Positions 1-6,125 of a stretch of DNA of 7,109 nucleotides are shown here, in pieces. Below the pieces are notes generated by a model. It was not told the origin of the DNA, made no database searches, and worked only from the letters and a program-made list of their open reading frames with translations. The translations under genes and the position numbers were made by a program. Position 1 is the stretch's first letter; every line of letters starts with the position of its first letter. Origin of the DNA: Lentzea sp. (GTDB lineage Bacteria; Actinomycetota; Actinomycetes; Mycobacteriales; Pseudonocardiaceae). The DNA lies in the NCBI GenBank assembly GCA_030146905.1, contig JASLAV010000453.1, positions 1-7,109 on the forward strand, written 5' to 3'.

Positions 1-141
1 GGCACTGCCTGCGGTCAGGGCGTGCAGGGCCGCCCCGGGATAGTCGTCCAGGGCGATCGCCCATCGGCCGCCCGCCTCGACGCGGGTGCTCAGTGCCCCT
101 TTGACGCCCGAGATCGCCAGGGCGTCGGTCAGCGGATCCAC
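1..141 (-). CDS. AraC-family transcriptional regulator, N-terminal cupin part (partial, runs off the left edge)
   Basis: Only the first 47 codons are in the window. Reading from GTG at 141 they begin V-D-P-L-T-D-A-L and continue through S-G-V-K-G-A-L-S-T-R-V-E-A-G-G-R-W-A to the edge. This D-P-L-(S/T)-D-(V/A)-L ... R-(V/L)-E-A-G-G-x-W-A pattern is the opening of the cupin_6 sensor domain found in many actinobacterial AraC regulators; the C-terminal helix-turn-helix would lie outside the window. An in-frame TAA at 153-151 lies four codons upstream of GTG 141, so the start cannot be much further upstream. No strong Shine-Dalgarno is visible. The gene is divergent from the crotonase-family gene at 286, so it probably controls that gene, itself, or both. 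The family call is fairly sure from the pattern; the target and inducer are inference. Confidence 0.72.
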   Translation of the reverse strand, partial: MDPLTDALAISGVKGALSTRVEAGGRWAIALDDYPGAALHALTAGSA

Positions 142-285
142 GAGGTGACTTTAGCACCTGGACCAGACGCGGATGAGGCAGGCAATCAATCATCTGAGCC
201 TTATAGGCATGGTTCGCCTCACCGGTTGTTACATATGGTCCTGGGGGCCGGGACGCACACCCGGCATCACCGAGAAGGAGTCACC
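142..285. promoter_or_regulatory. Divergent intergenic region between the AraC-type regulator and the crotonase-family gene
   Basis: These 144 bp must carry the promoters of both divergent genes. The stretch is clearly more AT-rich around 180-240 than the flanking coding DNA. A small inverted repeat, AGGTG (143-147) and CACCT (155-159) with a 7-nt spacer, lies just upstream of the regulator start and could be an operator or part of its leader. TATGGT at 234-239 is a possible -10 for the rightward gene, but I see no convincing -35 partner at the right distance. Promoter positions are therefore not assigned. Confidence 0.4.
274..280 (+). promoter_or_regulatory. Ribosome binding site fixing the crotonase-family start
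   Basis: GAAGGAG lies 5 nt upstream of ATG 286. It is the best Shine-Dalgarno in the region and decides the start against an upstream in-frame extension, open back to position 22, that overlaps the divergent regulator and has no family similarity. Confidence 0.8.
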
Positions 286-1176
286 ATGGACTACCACGGC
301 TGGGCAGGCCTCGAGATCACCGTCGCGGACGGTGTGGCCACCGTGTCGCTCGACCACCCGCCCCTCAATCTGATGGACGGCGTGCTGCTGCCGTCATTGC
401 GTGGGTTCGTGCATCAGGTGCGCACCGATGCGGACGTTCGGGTGATCGTGTTCCAGAGCGCCGATCCGGAGTTCTTCAGCGCTCACGGCGACATCGCCTA
501 CCTCACCGACCCGGAGGCCCTGCCCGCCGCCACCCAGGCCGCGATCGACGCCGCGCCGGGCGCCGTGATCCCCGACGGCCTGAACATCCTCCAGGCCGTG
601 GGAGCGGAGGTCCGCGACCTCCCGCAGGTCACCATCGGCAAGGTGGCCGGTTTCGCCCGTGGCGCCGGCAACGAGTTCCTGATGTACCTCGACATGCGGT
701 TCGCCGCGATCGGCAAATCGGGGCAGGCCCAGCCCGAGTCCACCCTGGCGATCCTTCCCGGGGGCGGCGGCACGGTGAACATGGCCCGTCTGCTCGGCCC
801 TGCCCGGGCTCTGGAACTGCTCATCGGTGGCCAGCTCGTCGGCGCCGAAGTGGCCGAGCGCTACGGCCTGGTGAACCGGGCTCTGCCCGCCGACGAGATC
901 GACGCCTTCGTCGACACCCTGGCCCGCCGGATGGCGGGAGTGCGCCCCGAGGTCGTCGCCGCGATCAAGGCCACCGTCAGGGCCGCGACCCCGCCCGCCC
1001 CCGACACGGCCTACGCCGTCGAAAACGCCTTCCTGTACTCACTGTTCACCGAGGACATGGTCGAGGTCGCCCGCAAGCAGCTGGCAGCGGGCGCGCAGAC
1101 CCGTGAGGGCGAGCGGGATCTCGAGGGGCTCGTCGACAGCCTGTCGCCTGGCTTCCGGCACGCAGCTCAGCAGTAG
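286..1176 (+). CDS. Enoyl-CoA hydratase/isomerase (crotonase) family protein
   Basis: A 296-residue cytoplasmic protein, slightly longer than a typical crotonase (about 260). The N-terminal strand pair is V-A-T-V-S-L-D-H-P-P-L-N-L-M (residues 17-30). The first oxyanion-hole segment is F-S-A-H-G-D (64-69), in place of the common A-G-A-D. The second is G-F-A-R-G-A-G-N-E-F (about 122-131). Glu130 and Glu151 (in Q-P-E-S-T-L) match the two catalytic glutamates of hydratase-active family members, and P-G-G-G-G-T follows at 158-163. Hydration or isomerisation of an acyl-CoA is therefore chemically plausible. Residues 75-105 form an Ala/Pro-rich insertion (around L-P-A-A-T-Q-A-A-I-D-A-A-P). The start is chosen from GAAGGAG 5 nt upstream. 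The divergent AraC-type regulator suggests induction by a small molecule. The substrate is unknown; family membership is secure. Confidence 0.9.
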   Translation: MDYHGWAGLEITVADGVATVSLDHPPLNLMDGVLLPSLRGFVHQVRTDADVRVIVFQSADPEFFSAHGDIAYLTDPEALPAATQAAIDAAPGAVIPDGLNILQAVGAEVRDLPQVTIGKVAGFARGAGNEFLMYLDMRFAAIGKSGQAQPESTLAILPGGGGTVNMARLLGPARALELLIGGQLVGAEVAERYGLVNRALPADEIDAFVDTLARRMAGVRPEVVAAIKATVRAATPPAPDTAYAVENAFLYSLFTEDMVEVARKQLAAGAQTREGERDLEGLVDSLSPGFRHAAQQ

Positions 1177-1238
1177 GGCCTCACGTCCCGGAAGCGACGG
1201 CGTCCGTCACGGATCCGGCCAGACGTCCCCGAACCGGT

Positions 1239-1275
1239 CGGCACCGGCAGGTCACGGCCGGGCCGCCCGGTGCCG
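1239..1275 (+). terminator. Possible terminator hairpin after the crotonase-family gene
   Basis: CGGCACCGG (1239-1247) pairs perfectly with CCGGTGCCG (1267-1275) around a GC-rich 19-nt loop, 62 nt after the stop codon. There is no T tract, which is common for actinobacterial terminators but also makes the call uncertain. The 229-bp gap 1177-1405 otherwise holds only the repeats listed separately and the leader of the ABC gene. Confidence 0.4.
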
Positions 1276-1280
1276 CCGTC

Positions 1281-1328
1281 GTACCCCGGTACTACGGGAG
1301 GGACCGGATCCCCTCCCCCGGTACCACG
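1281..1328. repeat. CGGTAC direct repeats upstream of the exporter operon (candidate operator)
   Basis: CCCCGGTACTACG (1284-1296) is repeated with one change as CCCCGGTACCACG (1316-1328), 32 bp (three helical turns) apart. The first copy also forms the small inverted repeat GTAC-CCCG-GTAC (1281-1292), and GGTACC in the second copy is palindromic. Between them GGGAGGG (1296-1302) faces CCCTCCC (1311-1317). The position, 78-125 bp upstream of the ABC ATPase start, suits a regulator site. The same CGGTAC core occurs upstream of the sensor kinase gene. Binding by the response regulator encoded downstream is inference. Confidence 0.42.
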
Positions 1329-1364
1329 TCTCGCCGCGGCCACGCCCCCAGTGTGAAGGGTGAA

Positions 1365-1385
1365 CGGACCGGGCTGTCCGGTCCG
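1365..1385 (+). repeat. Inverted repeat in the leader of the ABC operon
   Basis: CGGACCG (1365-1371) and CGGTCCG (1379-1385) form a perfect 7-bp stem with a 7-nt loop. It ends 7 nt before the AGGGGA Shine-Dalgarno (1393-1398) of the ABC ATPase gene. It could be a leader hairpin or an operator half; the sequence alone does not decide. Confidence 0.35.
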
Positions 1386-1405
1386 GAATCCCAGGGGACG
1401 AGCAC

Positions 1406-2344
1406 ATGATCGAAGCACTCCAGCTGACGAAGCGGTACGGGGTGAAAACCGCGGTGGACGGCTTGGACTTCACCGTCCGCCCAGGCGCGGTCACCGGATT
1501 CCTCGGCCCCAACGGCGCGGGCAAGTCGACCACGATGCGGATGATCGTCGGGCTCGACGCCCCGACCGCGGGCGCGGTCACGGTCAACGGCCGCCGCTAC
1601 GCCGAGCACCGCGCACCGCTGCAGGAGGTCGGGGTCCTGCTCGAGGCGAAGTCGGTGCACCCGGGCCGGTCGGCCCACGACCACCTGCTCGCGCAAGCCC
1701 AGACCCACGGCATCTCGCGCCGTCGCGTCGATGAGGTGATCGAGCTGGCCGGGCTGCAGTCGGTGGCGAAGAAACGCGTCGGGAACTTCTCGCTCGGCAT
1801 GGGTCAGCGGCTGGGGATCGCCGCCGCCCTGCTGGGCGACCCCGCGACGATCATGCTCGACGAGCCGGTCAACGGCCTGGATCCCGAGGGCGTCCTGTGG
1901 ATCCGCACCTTGCTCACCGAGCTCGCCGCCGACGGCCGGACGGTGTTCGTGTCCTCGCACCTCATGAGCGAGATGGCTCTCGTCGCGGAGCACCTGATCA
2001 TCGTCGGCCGGGGGCGGTTGCTCGCCGACACGACCGTGCACGACCTCGTCCGGAGTGCGGGCGGTGACGCCGTGCACGTGGCCACGGCCGAGCCTGGCAG
2101 GCTGCGCGACGTCCTGGCAGGACCCGGTGTAGAGATCGTCGGTCGCACCGGAACCGAAGAACTGCAAGTCAGCGGCCTCTCGGCCCGCCACATCGGGCTG
2201 AAGGCCGCCGAACACGGCATCGCCCTGTTCGAGCTTTCCGCACGGACGGTCTCCCTGGAGGACGCCTTCATGGACCTGACCCGCGACGCCGTCGAGTACC
2301 ACGGCGCCACCGCCGGGCTCGACACGCTGGGGAGCGCGGCATGA
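1406..2344 (+). CDS. ABC-2 type exporter, ATP-binding protein (BcrA/DrrA-like)
   Basis: A 312-residue cytoplasmic ATPase that would energise the permease encoded next to it. Walker A is G-P-N-G-A-G-K-S-T at residues 34-42, the signature is F-S-L-G-M-G-Q-R-L at 128-136, Walker B with its catalytic Glu is I-M-L-D-E-P at 149-154, the D-loop is N-G-L-D-P at 156-160, and the switch histidine is His185 in S-S-H-L-M. Where most ABC ATPases have the Q-loop Gln, this one reads G-V-L-L-E-A-K-S-V-H-P-G-R-S-A (76-90), the form I associate with actinobacterial drug-export ATPases of this subfamily. About 100 C-terminal residues follow the nucleotide-binding domain, as in BcrA/DrrA proteins. ATG 1406 has AGGGGA 7 nt upstream. 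The last codons overlap the permease start in ATGA (2341-2344), so translation is probably coupled. The exported substrate (antibiotic, lipid or peptide) cannot be read from the sequence. Confidence 0.93.
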   Translation: MIEALQLTKRYGVKTAVDGLDFTVRPGAVTGFLGPNGAGKSTTMRMIVGLDAPTAGAVTVNGRRYAEHRAPLQEVGVLLEAKSVHPGRSAHDHLLAQAQTHGISRRRVDEVIELAGLQSVAKKRVGNFSLGMGQRLGIAAALLGDPATIMLDEPVNGLDPEGVLWIRTLLTELAADGRTVFVSSHLMSEMALVAEHLIIVGRGRLLADTTVHDLVRSAGGDAVHVATAEPGRLRDVLAGPGVEIVGRTGTEELQVSGLSARHIGLKAAEHGIALFELSARTVSLEDAFMDLTRDAVEYHGATAGLDTLGSAA

Positions 2345-3177
2345 GCACCCTGACGACGCCGGCCGTCCGCACTCGCCCGGCCCGCCCGGCCTACCGCGTG
2401 ACCGGGCTCCGTGTCCTGCGTTCGGAGTGGACGAAGCTCTGGTCGCTGCGCTCCACCTGGATCACCCTCGGCCTCGGCCTCGTGTTCCTGGTGGGCTTCG
2501 GGCTGATCTCCGCCGCGCGGTACCAGTCCAGCGTCGGCTCCGCCCAGCCGGGCGGCGAGGACTTCGCCAACGCCACCGCACTCAGCCTGTCCCTCTTCGG
2601 CACGAACTTCGCGCAACTGGCGCTGGGCGTGCTGGGGGTGCTCGTCACCGCCGGCGAGTACTCGACCGGCATGATCCGCTCCACACTGACCGGGGTTCCG
2701 CGCCGGCTGCCCGTGCTGTGGTCCAAGTCGGCGGTGTACGGCGCAGTCGCGCTGCTCGTCGGCGTGGCCGGCGTGTTCGCCGCCTTCGTCATCGACAGCG
2801 GCATCGTGGCCGCGACGCCCGCGGCGATGACGCTGTCGCACGCGGGTGTCGTGCGCAGCCTGCTGGGCGCCGGTCTCTACCTGGGCCTGATCGGCGTGCT
2901 CGGGGTCGCGCTGGGAGCGCTGCTGCGTTCGGTCGCCGGCGGTATCTCGGTCATCGTCGCGGCTCTCATGCTGGTTCCCGGCCTGATCTCGCTGCTGCCG
3001 GCTTCCTGGCAGGACAACATCGGCCCGTACCTGCCGAGCAACGCGGGCCAGTCGATGTTCGCCCTGACCCACGACGCCACCAGCCTGTCGCCGACCGCCG
3101 GGTTGCTGGTGTTCCTCGGCTGGACCGTCCTGGCACTGGCCGGAGCCGCGTACCGGCTGGCGCGGTCGGACGCCTGA
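2341..3177 (+). CDS. ABC-2 type exporter, permease subunit
   Basis: A 278-residue integral membrane protein with six predicted helices at about 40-58, 88-105, 131-152, 173-194, 201-220 and 252-271, the usual ABC-2 topology. A short Pro/Arg-rich N-terminal tail leads into the amphipathic segment S-E-W-T-K-L-W-S-L-R-S-T-W (28-40), a recurrent opening of actinobacterial ABC-2 permeases. E-Y-S-T-G-M-I-R-S-T-L (106-116), after helix 2, is the conserved cytoplasmic motif of the same group. The start ATG overlaps the ATPase stop (ATGA), and there is no separate ribosome site, so the two proteins are likely made together and assemble as a 2+2 exporter in the plasma membrane. The following kinase/regulator pair suggests regulation by that system. 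The substrate is unknown. Confidence 0.92.
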   Translation: MSTLTTPAVRTRPARPAYRVTGLRVLRSEWTKLWSLRSTWITLGLGLVFLVGFGLISAARYQSSVGSAQPGGEDFANATALSLSLFGTNFAQLALGVLGVLVTAGEYSTGMIRSTLTGVPRRLPVLWSKSAVYGAVALLVGVAGVFAAFVIDSGIVAATPAAMTLSHAGVVRSLLGAGLYLGLIGVLGVALGALLRSVAGGISVIVAALMLVPGLISLLPASWQDNIGPYLPSNAGQSMFALTHDATSLSPTAGLLVFLGWTVLALAGAAYRLARSDA

Positions 3178-3184
3178 GCCGGGT

Positions 3185-3216
3185 CGCCGGTGCGGTACTC
3201 CGGTACCGCACCGGCG
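3185..3216. promoter_or_regulatory. Perfect 14-bp hairpin with CGGTAC core between the permease and sensor kinase genes
   Basis: CGCCGGTGCGGTAC (3185-3198) is perfectly complementary to GTACCGCACCGGCG (3203-3216), leaving a TCCG tetraloop. It begins 8 nt after the permease stop and ends 30 nt before the kinase start. There is no T tract. It could be a terminator or attenuator between exporter and sensor messages. It could equally be a dyad operator, because the loop-proximal part repeats the CGGTAC element seen twice upstream of the ABC ATPase gene. Both readings are inference; the dyad is exact. Confidence 0.6.
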
Positions 3217-3246
3217 CAGTTCCGCCACGATGGACAGGTGAGGCAC

Positions 3247-4560
3247 GTGCGCAAGGACGATCAGGCTGCGACGCCCCTGTCGTGGACCGCCGCGCTGCCG
3301 GCGCACCCGCTGGTCACCCGGCTGGCCCGGCTCGTCGAGTGGGCGCGGCACGCGGACCGGCGGCGCCCGTGGGTGCTGGACCTCGCCGTCGTGGCCGCGC
3401 TGTTCGTGCTGTTCTGCCTACCGGACCTCGTTCCGCACCACGGAGACCGTGGCCCGGGAGAGCTGCTGCTGTTGGCCGGTCCCCTGCCGACTGCGGGCAC
3501 CCTGGCGCTCCAGGCCGGCCTCCTGCTGCCCTTGCTGTGGCGGCGGCGGGCGCCGTCGGCCGCACTGGCCCTGACGGCGGCCGCTTTCCTCGTCCAGTCG
3601 TCGCTCGGCGTCTTCCTGCGCGCCGACGTCGCTCTGCTGGTGGCGCTTTACAGCGTGACCCTGCACGGGCGGCTGCGGCACCTGCCGTGGGCCTGCGCGG
3701 CCGCGGTCGCCTCGCTGCTTCCCGTAGCCGCGCGGGTTTCCGGTTTCGTGTCCTTCTGGGAAGCGCTGTTCTTCCTGCTCGCCACGGTCACCGCGGCCGT
3801 CGCGCTGGGACTGGCCGTCCGGATCCGCCGGGCTCAGCTCGCCAGCCTGCGCGATCGCGCGGTGCGCCTGGAGATCGAACGTGACCAGCGCAGCCGGCTG
3901 GCGACCGCCACCGAACGCGTCCGCGTGGCCCGCGAAATGCACGACATCATCGGCCACAACCTGTCGGTCATGATCACGCTCGCCGACGCCGGCGCCTACG
4001 CGGCCGACGTCGCCCCGGAGCGGAGCAAGGAAGCGCTGCGGCTGGTGGGCGACACCGGGCGCCAAGCTCTCGGCGAACTGCGGCGCATGCTGGGCGTGCT
4101 GCGCGAAGAAACGGACGGACCCGAGCTCGAGCCCCAGCCGGGCATCGCCGACCTGGACGCGCTGTGCGCGCGGATCCGCGCGGCCGGCCCGGAGGTCGTC
4201 TACCGCTCCGCGGGCGAACTGGACCACCTCGACCAGGGAGTGCAGCTCATGGCCTACCGCATCGTCCAAGAAGCGTTCACGAACACCCTCAACCACGCCG
4301 GCCCGCACACCCGGATCGACGTCTCGGTCGCCGCCGAAGGCCCGGATCTGCGCATCCGGGTCCGGGACGACGGACGCGCCGACGCCACCACCCGGCCTCG
4401 GCCCCCGGCGGGCCAGGGGCACGGACTGGCCGGGATGCGGGAACGCGCAGCCTTGTACGGCGGCACCGTCGACGCGGGTCCCGCACCCGGTGGCGGGTGG
4501 GTCGTGCACGCCGTTCTCGACATCGCGCCGCTGCCGGCCCGAGCGAACGGAATGGCGTGA
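3247..4560 (+). CDS. Two-component sensor histidine kinase (HisKA_3 / HATPase_c, NarL-type partner)
   Basis: A 437-residue membrane kinase from GTG 3247. About 40 cytoplasmic residues precede six hydrophobic segments (near 42-60, 84-98, 104-123, 127-141, 147-164, 170-192) with no large extracellular loop, so the signal is probably sensed in or at the membrane. A charged, coiled-coil-like linker (194-225) leads to the HisKA_3 dimerisation domain with phospho-acceptor His232 in R-E-M-H-D-I-I-G-H-N. The ATPase domain shows the N-box at Asn346 (E-A-F-T-N-T-L-N-H-A), the first G box at D374-D-G and the second at G389-Q-G-H-G-L-A-G-M. The start is uncertain: AGGTGA (3236-3241) sits 5 nt before GTG 3247, while GTG 3238 and GTG 3190 are in frame but less well supported, and 3190 lies inside the hairpin. 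The gene overlaps the response regulator by GTGA. Confidence 0.92.
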   Translation: MRKDDQAATPLSWTAALPAHPLVTRLARLVEWARHADRRRPWVLDLAVVAALFVLFCLPDLVPHHGDRGPGELLLLAGPLPTAGTLALQAGLLLPLLWRRRAPSAALALTAAAFLVQSSLGVFLRADVALLVALYSVTLHGRLRHLPWACAAAVASLLPVAARVSGFVSFWEALFFLLATVTAAVALGLAVRIRRAQLASLRDRAVRLEIERDQRSRLATATERVRVAREMHDIIGHNLSVMITLADAGAYAADVAPERSKEALRLVGDTGRQALGELRRMLGVLREETDGPELEPQPGIADLDALCARIRAAGPEVVYRSAGELDHLDQGVQLMAYRIVQEAFTNTLNHAGPHTRIDVSVAAEGPDLRIRVRDDGRADATTRPRPPAGQGHGLAGMRERAALYGGTVDAGPAPGGGWVVHAVLDIAPLPARANGMA

Positions 4561-5234
4561 CCACCATCCTCATCGCCGACGACCAGCCGTTGCAACGCTT
4601 CGGTTTCCGAATGCTGCTGGACGCGGCACCGGACACCGAAGTCCTCGGCGAAGCCGCCCATGGCGCCGAAGCCGTGCGCCGGACCGCGGAGCTGCGCCCG
4701 GACGTGGTCCTCATGGACATCCGCATGCCCGGCATGGACGGCATCGAAGCCACCCGCCGGATCCTCGCGACCGGCGGCCGCTCCCGCGTCCTCGTCCTGA
4801 CGACCTTCGACCTGGACGAATACGCCTACGCCGCGCTTCGCGCGGGAGCCAGCGGGTTCCTCCTCAAAGACGCCCGCCCCGAGGAACTGCTCGCCGGCAT
4901 CAGAGCCGTCGCCGGCGGCGACGCCGTCATCGCCCCAGCCCTGACCCGGCGGCTCCTCGACACCTACGCCGACCGGCTACCCGATGGCGCGGCCACTTCG
5001 GAGCCGCCCGCGGACCCTCGCTGGCTGAACTTGACGGCGCGGGAACGCGACATCCTGAGGGCCATCGGGCAAGGCTGGACCAACAAGGAGATCGCCGAGC
5101 GCCTCGTCCTGTCCGAATCGACGGTCAAGACCCACGTCGGCCGCGTGCTCGCGAAAGTCGGTGCCCGCGACCGCGTTCAGGCCGTGATCCTCGCCTACGA
5201 CCTCGGTCTGAGCCGGCCGAATCCACCCGGCTGA
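4557..5234 (+). CDS. NarL/FixJ-family response regulator
   Basis: A 225-residue regulator, the usual size for the family. The receiver domain (about 1-120) has acidic residues Asp8-Asp9, phospho-acceptor Asp54 in V-L-M-D-I-R-M-P, switch Thr82 in V-L-T-T-F-D and Lys104 in F-L-L-K-D. A linker rich in Pro, Ala and Glu follows. The LuxR-type helix-turn-helix spans about 161-215, with L-T-A-R-E-R-D-I-L, then T-N-K-E-I-A-E-R-L and the recognition helix in S-E-S-T-V-K-T-H-V. The GTG start overlaps the kinase TGA in GTGA (4557-4560), so the pair is translationally coupled and almost certainly cognate. Phosphorylation by that kinase should enable DNA binding. The exporter operon and its own operon are the natural targets, through the CGGTAC repeats, which is inference. 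Confidence 0.94.
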   Translation: MTTILIADDQPLQRFGFRMLLDAAPDTEVLGEAAHGAEAVRRTAELRPDVVLMDIRMPGMDGIEATRRILATGGRSRVLVLTTFDLDEYAYAALRAGASGFLLKDARPEELLAGIRAVAGGDAVIAPALTRRLLDTYADRLPDGAATSEPPADPRWLNLTARERDILRAIGQGWTNKEIAERLVLSESTVKTHVGRVLAKVGARDRVQAVILAYDLGLSRPNPPG

Positions 5235-5263
5235 GTGCTTTCGGCGAGCGGTTCCACCGGGTG
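5224..5263. terminator. Weak inverted repeat at the end of the response regulator gene
   Basis: CACCCGG (5224-5230) and CCGGGTG (5257-5263) are perfectly complementary but separated by 26 nt. They overlap the last codons of the regulator and face the end of the minus-strand methyltransferase remnant, so they could serve as a bidirectional terminator. There is no T tract and the loop is long, so confidence is low. Confidence 0.25.
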
Positions 5264-5269
5264 CGGAAC

Positions 5270-5839
5270 TCACGACGGGCGCGAAAGCCACGGCATGGGA
5301 GGCGTCGGGTCTTCCAGCGCCCGCTTCTCGCCGTGGGAGAAGATGATCGAGCTGCGGAACCGCACGATCTCCTTGCGGCTGCTGAGCTTGTCGACCAGGA
5401 AGCCGTGCGACTGGCGTCGTCGCGCGTCGCGGCCTCGAGCCAGGAGGCGGGCACCGGAGCGACGGACCTGCCGTGGCCGATCGCGGAATCATCGCCCGCG
5501 TACACGCTCGCCCGCCACCCGGCGGCACCCAGCCAGTCCTCGATGCCGTCGCGGGCCGCATGAAAGGTCACACCGTGTCGGTTCAGGCCGTCGCGCAACT
5601 ACGCGCCCTTGTCGTCGAGCATCGAGGCCTGGAGGTGATCGAGGAACAGGTGGCTGCCGGGAGCGGACAAGGCGGTCAGCTCCGGCAGCAGCACGTCACC
5701 CTTGTGAGGCGAGGTACATCAACAGCCCCTCGACCAGCCAGGCGGTCTGCTGCGCGGGGTCGAACCCGGCCGCGTGCAACGGTGTCGCCCAGTCTGTCCT
5801 CATGTCGGCGGCCACCCCGATCCGCTCGCAGGTAAGCGG
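5270..5839 (-). pseudogene. Remnant of a TIGR00027/LCM-type SAM-dependent methyltransferase (no N-terminus, two frameshifts, one stop)
   Basis: Read on the minus strand in the order of decreasing coordinates, four pieces join into one family-like sequence. Piece 1 (5839 to about 5710) carries [12 protein letters not shown], then [21 protein letters not shown], the hallmark block of this family, and hits TGA at 5698-5696. Piece 2, in another frame, gives L-L-P-E-L-T-A-L-S-A-P-G-S-H-L and runs to TAG 5601-5599, plausibly a former CAG. Piece 3 continues in that frame with L-R-D-G-L-N-R-H-G-V to G-R-S-V-A-P-V. After a further frameshift near 5415, piece 4 is S-H-G-F-L-V-D-K-L-S-S-R-K ... ending at TGA 5272-5270. 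The region for the SAM-binding N-terminal half is absent, replaced at about 5840 by a permease fragment. No function is expected. The related intact family methylates carboxyl or hydroxyl groups of small molecules. Confidence 0.7.
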
Positions 5840-6070
5840 CTCGGCGTCGGCGCGGCCGTGGGAGGTGTGTTCCTCACCGGCGTGTCCGCCAGTTCCGCGG
5901 GGTCCGACGCAGCCGGTGCCGCCCTCGGTGTCGTCATGTGCTTCATGCTCGCCGTCGGACTGCTCGGCCCCCTGGTCGCGCGAGTGTTCGCGAGCCTGTT
6001 CAGCCTGCCCCTGCGCGGCGCGGGGGCGGCGGCCTTGCTCGCGGCGACCAACTCGCGCACCAGCTGCCGG
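5840..6070 (+). pseudogene. Internal fragment of an FtsX/MacB-type ABC transporter permease
   Basis: About 77 codons on the plus strand read [17 protein letters not shown], then [22 protein letters not shown], followed by [10 protein letters not shown] and L-A-A-T-N-S-R-T. This is the pattern at the middle of actinobacterial FtsX-type permeases: a hydrophobic helix ending G-L-L-G-P-L-V-A-R, then a P-L-R-x-x-G-A motif and the L-A-A-x-N-(S/T)-R block. Third codon positions are strongly GC-biased in this frame. Family proteins are several hundred residues long. Here similarity starts abruptly at about 5840, next to the oppositely oriented methyltransferase remnant, and ends near 6070, with only an unrelated tail up to a stop at 6172. 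It has no plausible start codon with a ribosome site. It is a relic, not a gene. Confidence 0.62.
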
Positions 6071-6125
6071 TGGACCCGATCCATGTTCGAATTCCCGATC
6101 ATGTATCGCCATTGCCTCAACCGCG
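6071..6125. other. Short unassigned stretch after the permease fragment
   Basis: After similarity to the FtsX-type permease fades there are about 55 bp before the terminator hairpin. I see no gene, repeat or RNA in them. Confidence 0.3.

Noticed and set aside
22..285. N-terminal extension of the crotonase-family reading frame back to position 22
   Set aside because: It overlaps the divergent regulator, shows no crotonase similarity, and ATG 286 has a near-perfect GAAGGAG site.
1804..3351. Long minus-strand open frame (about 515 codons) opposite the exporter genes
   Set aside because: It is an antisense shadow: low-complexity Arg/Gly/Gln-rich translation, no motifs, lying over two well-supported plus-strand genes.
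2427..3884. Long plus-strand open frame overlapping permease and kinase
   Set aside because: Arg/Pro/Gly-rich out-of-frame reading of two genes with clear families; no domain visible.
3418..4509. Minus-strand open frame opposite the sensor kinase
   Set aside because: Shadow frame typical of high-GC coding DNA, with no recognisable protein features.
5125..5598. Minus-strand open frame starting TTG 5598 as a separate gene
   Set aside because: Its first 60 residues are the downstream part of the methyltransferase remnant after a stop codon; the rest is antisense to the response regulator.
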